Source: JBNKDD01 sp050288085 (GTDB lineage: Bacteria; Chloroflexota; Anaerolineae; Aggregatilineales; UBA3940). From it: a stretch of DNA of 12,371 bases. Each line of letters begins with the position of its first letter. The first letter of the stretch is position 1. The stretch spans positions 1 to 12,371 of the forward strand of contig JBNKDD010000167.1 of the NCBI GenBank assembly GCA_050288085.1. The letters are read 5' to 3'. Below the pieces are notes generated by a model, which ran no database searches, was not told the DNA's origin, and saw only the letters and a list, made by a program, of their open reading frames with translations. This document shows positions 4,823-11,115 of the stretch, in pieces. The translations under genes were made by a program, and so were the position numbers.

Positions 4823-6133
4823 ATGGCGAAACGTCAAAGAACAGCACAAGCTGGCCTGACACGTAAGCAGGTCTCACGTGCACAGCGTGAGAATCAGCTT
4901 CAGCAGGTTGTGCTTTATAGTGTAATTGGGGTTGCTGTGGCGGTTGCCCTGGTGATTGGCTTTGGAGTGGCAAACCAATTTTACTTTATTCCTAACAAGG
5001 CTGTCGCCACTGTTAATGGGGACCCCATCACGGTTGCCAAATTCCAGGTTCATGCTCAATATGAGTTCCACCAGTATGTGCAATATTATCAGCAGCTTCT
5101 TGGCTCAGCGCTACCAGAAGGGCTTGGCCCGGAGTACTTTGGGGAAATGACCCTGGAGAACATGATCGACGATAAAATCGTTGAGCAAAAAGCAGCAGAA
5201 ATGGGTATCGTCGTAACGGATGAAGAAGTTGCAGAACAGTTAGAACTTGCCTTTGGCTATGATGCAGGCGAGCCGGAACCAACTTCAACGGAGAGACCAA
5301 CATCTACATCAACGCCCCCTGGCCCAACCGAAGGGCCGACTGTTACGTCAACTTTTGTCTACACCCAGACACCTTCCCCCATGCCAACGCTTGAAGAGGG
5401 TGTCACGCCGACTGCTACCGCGACCGTCACCCCGACTCCGACGATCACCCCTACTCCTGAGCACACGCCTACGGTAACGGCTACGTCCACCCCGTGGCCC
5501 ACTTCAGAGCCGATTACCGAGGAGCAGTATAACGAACAGCTGACAGAAGAACTCAGCCTCGGCGCAGAGCAATTTGGGCTTACAGAAGATGAGATGCGGA
5601 TATTATATCTGGACTATATCTACACCAATATGCTGAAAGAGCAGCTAATTGAAGCATTGGACTTCGACGTAGCACAGACCAAAACACTTGTCCATGCTTC
5701 GCATATCCTGGTTGAAACTCACGAAGAAGCCCTGGCTGCATTGGAGCGTTACGAGGCAGGTGAAGATTTCGAGGTATTGGCCGCCGAACTTTCGATAGAT
5801 ACTGCAAATGCTTATAAAGGTGGCGACCTGGGCTGGAATACGCCCGATACCTTCGTGCCGGCATTTGCTGAAGCGGTAAAGAACCGTCCAATAGGCGAAG
5901 TCGGTGACCCGGTTGAAACCGAATTTGGCTGGCATCTGATCAAAGTCTACGACCGGCAGGAAGTCCCGACAACCCCACAGGAACAGGATTCTGAAAGACA
6001 AACACTGTTCAGTGAGTTACAGACAGAGTGGCGGGACGAGGCAGATGTTGTCATCCATGATGACGTATGGAAGAAATACATGCCTGATCTGGGTCTTGGA
6101 GCTGCACAACCGGCCATCCCAGCAGGATACTAA
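4823..6133 (+). CDS. Membrane-anchored parvulin-type peptidyl-prolyl isomerase (SurA/PrsA-like)
   Basis: The 436-residue protein has a basic N-terminus, one membrane segment at about 29-50, then a SurA-like N-terminal chaperone region (VATVNGDPITVAKFQVHAQY from 61; LENMIDDKIVEQKAAEMGI from 111). A Thr/Pro-rich spacer (about 150-228, many TPT/TST units) interrupts this region, which resumes as EEQYNEQLTEELSLGAEQFG. The parvulin domain is at about 288-378, with LVHASHILVETHEEALAAL, the GGDLGWNT signature at 333-340 and EVGDPVETEFGWHLIKVYDR. It most likely faces the outside of the cell and assists folding of exported proteins. ATG 4823 is preceded by AAGGA at 8-nt spacing. The gene occupies the place where rplI often follows rpsR. 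Thr/Pro spacers of this kind are frequent in Chloroflexota surface proteins. Its TAA stop begins repeat copy C. Confidence 0.92.
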   Translation: MAKRQRTAQAGLTRKQVSRAQRENQLQQVVLYSVIGVAVAVALVIGFGVANQFYFIPNKAVATVNGDPITVAKFQVHAQYEFHQYVQYYQQLLGSALPEGLGPEYFGEMTLENMIDDKIVEQKAAEMGIVVTDEEVAEQLELAFGYDAGEPEPTSTERPTSTSTPPGPTEGPTVTSTFVYTQTPSPMPTLEEGVTPTATATVTPTPTITPTPEHTPTVTATSTPWPTSEPITEEQYNEQLTEELSLGAEQFGLTEDEMRILYLDYIYTNMLKEQLIEALDFDVAQTKTLVHASHILVETHEEALAALERYEAGEDFEVLAAELSIDTANAYKGGDLGWNTPDTFVPAFAEAVKNRPIGEVGDPVETEFGWHLIKVYDRQEVPTTPQEQDSERQTLFSELQTEWRDEADVVIHDDVWKKYMPDLGLGAAQPAIPAGY

Positions 6134-6211
6134 GTTGGGTCGGACAATAGGTTTTTAAATCAAATGGCCTAACTGTGAAAAGATAAAGTTGTTAAGAACC
6201 ATTATCTTTTC
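6131..6211 (+). repeat. Two-hairpin repeat element, copy C
   Basis: It starts with the isomerase stop codon. AGTTGGGTC (6133-6141) pairs with GGCCTAACT (6166-6174), 9 bp with two G-U, around a 24-nt loop. After GT, GAAAAGATAA (6177-6186) pairs with TTATCTTTTC (6202-6211), 10 perfect bp around a 15-nt loop. Compared with copy B, each arm of hairpin 2 has lost two bases (CA on one side, TG on the other), so the stem stays paired. Confidence 0.75.
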
Positions 6212-6247
6212 CTACATAACAAACTGAGCAATTCGTACAGAATATCG

Positions 6248-6280
6248 AGGCCAGGCGAACAACCGTCCTGGCCTTTGTTC
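6248..6280 (+). terminator. Intrinsic terminator closing the rpsF-isomerase cluster
   Basis: AGGCCAGG (6248-6255) and CCTGGCCT (6267-6274) form a perfect 8-bp GC-rich stem with an 11-nt loop, followed by TTTGTTC. It lies just before the next gene, panE, and after repeat copy C. Confidence 0.75.
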
Positions 6281-6301
6281 TGGTTAGTGAGGGGCGGCGA
6301 G

Positions 6302-7339
6302 ATGCGAATCTTGATTTATGGTGCGGGGGCGGTTGGTTGTTACCTGGGTGGACATCTGGCTCAGGCCGGGCATGATGTAACCTTGCTGGGCCGTGAACCA
6401 TTGGCGAAGGCTGTTAATGCTGATGGTCTGACCGTGCAGGCCGGATCAGAATCACACCGGGTTCAGCCCCTCCGGGCTGTCACCCAGCTTGATGATGCCA
6501 TTGATGCGCCATACGATTGGATAGCCTTCACCATGAAGGCTTACGACACCACCCTCGCACTGATGGACTTGATCCGGCTTTTGCCCGATCCCCCACCAAT
6601 AGCCAGTTTTCAGAATGGGATCGGCAACGAAGAGTCTATCGAGACGGCCCTTGGCGAAGATAAGGTGGTAGCCGCAACCCTGACAACCCCTGTTTCCATG
6701 CCGGAGCCGGGTGTAGTTGTTGAGGAGAAAAAGCGCGGAATCGCCGTTGCTATGGACTCCCCCGCCGCCAACCTGGTGTACAGCGCTTTTGAGAATACCG
6801 GCCTGCTGGCCGAAAAGGTAAACAGCGGCCCGACCCTGAAGTGGTCGAAGCTGCTGCTGAACATCGTTGGTAATGCAACCTCGGCGATCCTCGATATGCA
6901 TCCCGGTGAAGTTTTTGCCGATCCTGACTTGTTTGCAGTCGAGTGGCAGGCTTTACACGAGGCCCTGGCGATCATAGATTTGAGTGGAATAGAGGTGGTC
7001 AATCTGCCCGGATCACCGGCCAAACTCCTCGCCACGCTGGTGAAACGTGTGCCCCTGCCCCTGGCCCGTCCTCTGCTGCGGAAACAGGTTAGCGGTGGGC
7101 GGGGTGATAAACTGCCTTCGTTGTTAAATGCTCTCAGGAGTGGGCATCAACGGACAGAAGCCGCCTGGTTAAACGGCGCGGTGACAAAGGCCGCCGACGA
7201 TATCCAACGGCTGGCCCCGGTCAATCATGCCCTGGCGTTGATAGTATCTGACATTGCCGCCGGGCGGGTTCCCTGGGACATGTACCGGCACAGGCCGGAC
7301 ATGCTGCTCACCTCAATCCGGGTTACACAGGGGATGTGA
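6302..7339 (+). CDS. panE: 2-dehydropantoate 2-reductase (ketopantoate reductase, ApbA/PanE family)
   Basis: The 345-residue protein matches the ApbA/PanE family, which reduces 2-dehydropantoate to pantoate with NADPH for coenzyme A synthesis. Visible landmarks: the N-terminal Rossmann motif GAGAVGCYLGGHLA (7-20), Lys79 in FTMKAYDT, FQNGIGNEE with Asn105 (103-111), Lys183 in KWSKLLLNIVGNAT (the usual catalytic lysine), and the C-terminal helical-domain signature LPSLLNALRSGHQRTEAAWL followed by NGAV, with Glu286. ATG 6302 is chosen because GAGGGG lies about 8 nt upstream and the Rossmann strand begins at once (MRILIYGAGAVG); the in-frame TTG at 6275 lies inside the preceding terminator. No other pantothenate gene is in the window, so a different 2-oxoacid reductase role remains possible. 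The 3' end overlaps the leftward membrane protein gene by 17 bp. No convincing promoter was found before it. Confidence 0.88.
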   Translation: MRILIYGAGAVGCYLGGHLAQAGHDVTLLGREPLAKAVNADGLTVQAGSESHRVQPLRAVTQLDDAIDAPYDWIAFTMKAYDTTLALMDLIRLLPDPPPIASFQNGIGNEESIETALGEDKVVAATLTTPVSMPEPGVVVEEKKRGIAVAMDSPAANLVYSAFENTGLLAEKVNSGPTLKWSKLLLNIVGNATSAILDMHPGEVFADPDLFAVEWQALHEALAIIDLSGIEVVNLPGSPAKLLATLVKRVPLPLARPLLRKQVSGGRGDKLPSLLNALRSGHQRTEAAWLNGAVTKAADDIQRLAPVNHALALIVSDIAAGRVPWDMYRHRPDMLLTSIRVTQGM

Positions 7340-8786
7340 TCGTCCCTTCACGGCGGTGTCGCCATCGTCCAACCAACCCGATTACGCCTAACACCAATAG
7401 CTCCCCACCCCATAGCAGGGGTAAATTGCGCAGGTTGGGAAATACCGTCCTGAAGATCAGCCGGATGTTCTCCGGTGAGGTTGCCAATGGCAGCAAAGCG
7501 GCGGGATCGAGATCATAATTCCACGAGAAGGCAATGTGCATCAATTGATTCCGCACTGAGACAAACAGCAGCCCAAACACCAGCAGCGATAATCCCAGCC
7601 GTCCGATCTCATTCTGAACGGGCAGATAATGCTCATCTATCCAGAAAGCTGCCGGAATCAGCCACAGGCCGATAAAGGTAGTGATGTAGCGCCCGTCGTT
7701 GGTCAGGGGATTGTAGGTAGTACTCTTAGCAAACAGCAGGAGATAGGCCACGAAAACACCAATTACCAGCGCAAACCGGCGGCGTGAGTAGCGATATAGT
7801 CCCCCCAGCCCGAGAAGACCCAGCAGCGTAACCGGTGAAAGTAGAAAGATACCCTGGTTGCCATTGCTGCTGTGGAACAGCATTCCCCCTAACCCCTCTA
7901 ACAGCGGCGTGGCAAAGTCTGCTGCAAAGCCTTCATTCTGCGGCCAGAGGGTGGTATCGGCATTAAACGTCGAAACCTCGAATGGGCTGCCAAAGTTGAG
8001 CGTGTTGTAGGTCAACAAGAATGCCACCGGGATCAAGCCGCCAAGAGCAAACGCTCCGGCTGCTTTTAGCCAGCTTTGCCGGGTTTCTGCGTTCCGATAA
8101 GGCTCCCATAAAACGATCAGCAGATATATCCCCATGATCAGGGAGAAGGGCACACTCGTATATTCGGTTAGCGGCGCAAACCCGATGGTGAACCCTAATA
8201 GAAAAGGCCACTTAAAATGCCGCATCTGCTCGACTTGCAACAGAAGATAGAGCGCCAACCAGACGGTCAAAGCGGCTGCTGCATGGGAATACAATACGCT
8301 CCCATATTTCCAGGTGGTGGTGCCAAATGCCAATCCGAGACTGACCAACAGGGCGCTGAACTGCGAACGATCAAAGTGCTTGCGTAGGGTCAGATAAAAT
8401 AACATCACCGCAGCACTGGCACTCAAGGCCGCAGGCAGCACCGCATAGATCAAACGCGGGTTGTCTGGATCGTGTTTTGATGGGGGATTGATCTTGGCTT
8501 GGGGGGCAACGGCAGACAGCGCATAGAACGGAGCCGCTACCAGCGCTGTTCCAGGGGGCCGGTCGCTGAAGCGTAAATCGCCGCGCAGTGCGTAATCTTG
8601 ATGCTCGGTGAAATCCAGGTAAGGTGAGATTTCAAAGCTGCGCCGTTCGACCAGTGCCCGCACCAGGGCGTAATGGCTGCCATCGTTACTCGATGTGATC
8701 CCGGTTATTGTCGCAAAATAGACGCTTGATACCAGGATGAATAAGAACAGTGCGATAGCCTTATCGTTCTTTAGAATACCGTTCAT
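7323..8786 (-). CDS. Multi-pass membrane protein, GT-C glycosyltransferase-like
   Basis: The 487-residue product has about 11-13 hydrophobic segments (first at 10-29; others near 113-133, 164-184, 213-227, 243-261, 314-332, 338-352, 398-411 and 458-474). The first extracellular loop contains SSNDGSHYALVRALVERRSF with Asp35, and a second motif SDRPPGT (Asp75), as in GT-C enzymes that use lipid-linked sugars (PMT/ArnT/GT39 relatives) and carry an acidic residue after the first membrane helix. Such enzymes move sugars to lipids, proteins or polymers on the outer face of the membrane; donor and acceptor here are unknown. ATG 8786 lacks a good ribosome site, though a TAGAAT box ends 6 nt before it. 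The gene is divergent from another GT-C-like gene, which suggests a shared pathway. The fold is fairly clear; the exact family is not. Confidence 0.72.
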   Translation of the reverse strand: MNGILKNDKAIALFLFILVSSVYFATITGITSSNDGSHYALVRALVERRSFEISPYLDFTEHQDYALRGDLRFSDRPPGTALVAAPFYALSAVAPQAKINPPSKHDPDNPRLIYAVLPAALSASAAVMLFYLTLRKHFDRSQFSALLVSLGLAFGTTTWKYGSVLYSHAAAALTVWLALYLLLQVEQMRHFKWPFLLGFTIGFAPLTEYTSVPFSLIMGIYLLIVLWEPYRNAETRQSWLKAAGAFALGGLIPVAFLLTYNTLNFGSPFEVSTFNADTTLWPQNEGFAADFATPLLEGLGGMLFHSSNGNQGIFLLSPVTLLGLLGLGGLYRYSRRRFALVIGVFVAYLLLFAKSTTYNPLTNDGRYITTFIGLWLIPAAFWIDEHYLPVQNEIGRLGLSLLVFGLLFVSVRNQLMHIAFSWNYDLDPAALLPLATSPENIRLIFRTVFPNLRNLPLLWGGELLVLGVIGLVGRWRHRREGTITSPV

Positions 8787-8792
8787 AGTGCC

Positions 8793-8798
8793 ATTCTA
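8793..8798 (-). promoter_or_regulatory. Candidate -10 box giving a leaderless mRNA for the leftward membrane protein
   Basis: On the minus strand TAGAAT (8798-8793) is a 5/6 match to TATAAT and ends 6 nt before the ATG at 8786, so transcription would start at or next to the start codon. The -35 at 17-bp spacing (TGTGCA) is weak. The lack of a clear ribosome site before this ATG fits a leaderless message but does not prove it. Confidence 0.35.
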
Positions 8799-8814
8799 CC
8801 CTGAGATTTTGCGA

Positions 8815-8843
8815 TTGCACATGCTCACAGGTTTAGATAGACT
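8815..8843 (+). promoter_or_regulatory. Weak candidate promoter for the rightward GT-C-like gene
   Basis: TTGCAC (8815-8820) and TAGACT (8838-8843) lie 17 bp apart, predicting a start near 8850 and a leader of about 22 nt that includes the AAGGAG ribosome site (8861-8866). It partly overlaps the divergent promoter region. Confidence 0.33.
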
Positions 8844-8871
8844 CGGCCTGCTCTAAAAATAAGGAGTATGC

Positions 8872-11007
8872 ATGTCTGATCAAAGTCAATCCTCACCTAT
8901 CGCGACGCGATTAAAAGCATTCAAATGGCCCCTGGCCCTGTTGGTTGTGGTGGTGATCTTTGGGGTCGCCGCGCCTTTCTGGAATGTCCCACTGAGCCGT
9001 GATCAGGGGGTTTATGCCACCTGTGCAGATGAACTCTTGCGCGGGGGGATGTCCTTTCAGGATTGCTGGGATACAAAAGGCCCGGCTCTGCATTACACCT
9101 ATGCATTATCCCGCCTGATCTTCGGAACGAACAGCAGCGGCCCCTACGTTTTGAACGCCCTGGCAATTGCCGCTACTGCCCTGGTGATTGCCGCCATCGC
9201 TTATCTATGGTTCGAGCAAATCCAGTTGGCCTATGTTGTTGGGTTGGTTTACGGTCTGTTGGCGATCATCGTCCGCTTCGACATGAACGCCCAACCGGAG
9301 AGCTTTGCTAATCTGTTCGGAATGCTGGGTTTGCTCGGATTAATGCTGGGCGCACGCCGCGAAGCCGGGAAACAGTGGTACGTCTATTTAATCAGCGGGG
9401 TACTGCTGGCTATGGTCGTACTATACAAGTATGCGTTGGTGCTGCCGCTCGGTGCAGCGGCGCTGGGCCTGATCTTCGGCATGCCGCTCGATGATTCACA
9501 GCGCACTTTTCGCCGCCGCCTGTCGATCTTTGGCCTGACACTGGGTGGTTCACTCCTGGTTGTGCTGGTTTCCGCGCTTTATCTGCTGGCAAGAGTCGCG
9601 CTGGATGCCATCATCGAGCATATTTATTTCATCTTCTTTTATTTTCCTAAAGCTCAACTCAACCCCGACGAATACGCGATCCGTTCCCTGCCGGTGCAGC
9701 AAACCCTGCTTTATTTTGGCCGCTTACCGGTTATCTGGGCATTGGCGCTGATCGGCTGTGTGATCGCGATCTGGAAGCGGCATTGGTATGGTTTACCGCT
9801 TGCGGTCTATATTTTTGCCGGTGTCGCTGTCGTCTGGATACAGCAGCGATTCACTCCTTACCATTGGACAGCCGTCATGCCTGCGTTGGTATTCAGTATC
9901 GGCGCTCTGGCTTATGAGATCATCCACTGGAAGCAACCACGCTGGCAGACGACAGCATATGGGATTATGGGTGCGGCTATATTGATCAACCTGGCGCTGT
10001 TCTTCTATGTCGATCAATGGCAGATTCTCGGCGGTTACCTGACCGGACAGACTAGCCCGGAAGAGTTCTTTGAGTCGCAGGGGGTATGGGATCAGATGGT
10101 GGCGGCGGACTATCTCCGCGAGCGCACCGACCCCGATGATCCGATCTGGGTATGGGGGCACCACACCGCGATCTACTACCTGGCAGAACGCCGCAGCCCG
10201 ACCCGCTATATTTACAACGAGCCGCTGCTGATGCGCATCCGGGGCGGTAACCCCTGGCAGGCCGAATGGCGGGCCGAAGCGCTGGAAGATATTTACCGTG
10301 ACCCGCCGGTCTACATCCTGCTGACGACTTTTGACCGCACCTTCTTCGATTTCCAGAACCCTAACGACTCCTGGCGCGACATCCCCGAATACAGCGGGTT
10401 CACCGCCCAATACTATATTCTAGAGCACCAGTTTGGCCGCTTCCTGTTTTATCACCTCAAACCTTATTGGAGCCGTCAGAACGATCCCGAACTGCTTGAA
10501 GCTGTCACCCGGATCGACCTGATTGAAGAATTCGACCAGGCCGAAGTAAACATCCAGCCCGACCCGCCTATCGAGGTTAGAACCTTTGAGATCTACCCGG
10601 AGCCGAGTTACGATACCATCCTGATGCAATCAGAGTCCAGCCTGAGCTACTCACTTGACCTGCCCGAAGCGCCGGTTTGCCTGCGCTTTGATATTGCCAT
10701 GTTTCAGGATAGTTGGGGTTGGGGCGGTGATGGGGCAGCCTTCGCCGTCGAGGTCGAAGCCGGAGGTGAGAACACCCGCGTGTTTGAGTCTTACGTATCA
10801 AACGATCCACTCGACCAGCATTGGCACGATCACCTGGTTGATCTGAGTGACTTCGGCGGGCAAACTGTCCGTCTGACCTTCCTGACCGGGGCCGGGCCAA
10901 ACGGTGATCTGACTGGCGACTGGGCCGGTTGGGGCATGCCGCGAATCGTCCAGCCGCCTTCAGGAAACACGTGTGACACCAATGCCATTGTTGACACCCG
11001 CCAATAG
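8872..11007 (+). CDS. Large GT-C-type membrane glycosyltransferase-like protein with C-terminal beta-rich region
   Basis: The 711-residue protein has a membrane half (about 1-385) with ~10 hydrophobic segments and a soluble half. After the first helix (20-36) the loop carries LSRDQGVYATCADELLRGG with Asp44, then CWDTKGPALHYTYAL with Asp67. Asp-containing loop motifs in these positions characterise GT39/ArnT-like GT-C enzymes using polyprenyl-phosphate sugars. Glu143 (NAQPESFAN) is a further conserved-looking acidic residue. Residues ~400-530 (VWDQMVAADYLRERTDPDDP followed by IWVWG, then YILLTTFDR) resemble the soluble extension seen in such proteins. The last ~130 residues (CLRFDIAMFQDSWGWGGDGA, VRLTFLTG, DWAGWGMPRIV) look like a beta-sandwich of carbohydrate-binding type, which is inference. 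ATG 8872 follows AAGGAG at 5 nt. The acceptor is unknown. Confidence 0.75.
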   Translation: MSDQSQSSPIATRLKAFKWPLALLVVVVIFGVAAPFWNVPLSRDQGVYATCADELLRGGMSFQDCWDTKGPALHYTYALSRLIFGTNSSGPYVLNALAIAATALVIAAIAYLWFEQIQLAYVVGLVYGLLAIIVRFDMNAQPESFANLFGMLGLLGLMLGARREAGKQWYVYLISGVLLAMVVLYKYALVLPLGAAALGLIFGMPLDDSQRTFRRRLSIFGLTLGGSLLVVLVSALYLLARVALDAIIEHIYFIFFYFPKAQLNPDEYAIRSLPVQQTLLYFGRLPVIWALALIGCVIAIWKRHWYGLPLAVYIFAGVAVVWIQQRFTPYHWTAVMPALVFSIGALAYEIIHWKQPRWQTTAYGIMGAAILINLALFFYVDQWQILGGYLTGQTSPEEFFESQGVWDQMVAADYLRERTDPDDPIWVWGHHTAIYYLAERRSPTRYIYNEPLLMRIRGGNPWQAEWRAEALEDIYRDPPVYILLTTFDRTFFDFQNPNDSWRDIPEYSGFTAQYYILEHQFGRFLFYHLKPYWSRQNDPELLEAVTRIDLIEEFDQAEVNIQPDPPIEVRTFEIYPEPSYDTILMQSESSLSYSLDLPEAPVCLRFDIAMFQDSWGWGGDGAAFAVEVEAGGENTRVFESYVSNDPLDQHWHDHLVDLSDFGGQTVRLTFLTGAGPNGDLTGDWAGWGMPRIVQPPSGNTCDTNAIVDTRQ

Positions 11008-11025
11008 GAAAAATTAAGAAAGTAC

Positions 11026-11054
11026 ATGACAAGCGGTCATTCTTAGTGTAGCAT
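11026..11054 (+). promoter_or_regulatory. Candidate hutU promoter overlapped by a palindromic operator-like site
   Basis: ATGACA (11026-11031, 5/6) and TAGCAT (11049-11054, 4/6) are 17 bp apart, predicting a start near 11061 and a leader of about 55 nt. The -35 lies in the perfect palindrome ATGAC-N5-GTCAT (11026-11040), a layout typical of repressor control. The palindrome could instead be part of a weak hairpin ending the upstream gene; no U-run follows. Confidence 0.42.
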
Positions 11055-11115
11055 GGGATTAGAATCGTTTACCCAACGCAAAGTGTCTTTATCCTGTTGA
11101 CCAAGGTGAAAAATA

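Noticed and set aside
9793..10410. Minus-strand frame of 205 codons inside the large GT-C-like gene
   Set aside because: It lies wholly within a long gene with a clear membrane-protein pattern, has no ribosome site of note, and reads as an arbitrary mixture. Long antisense frames are common in GC-rich coding DNA.
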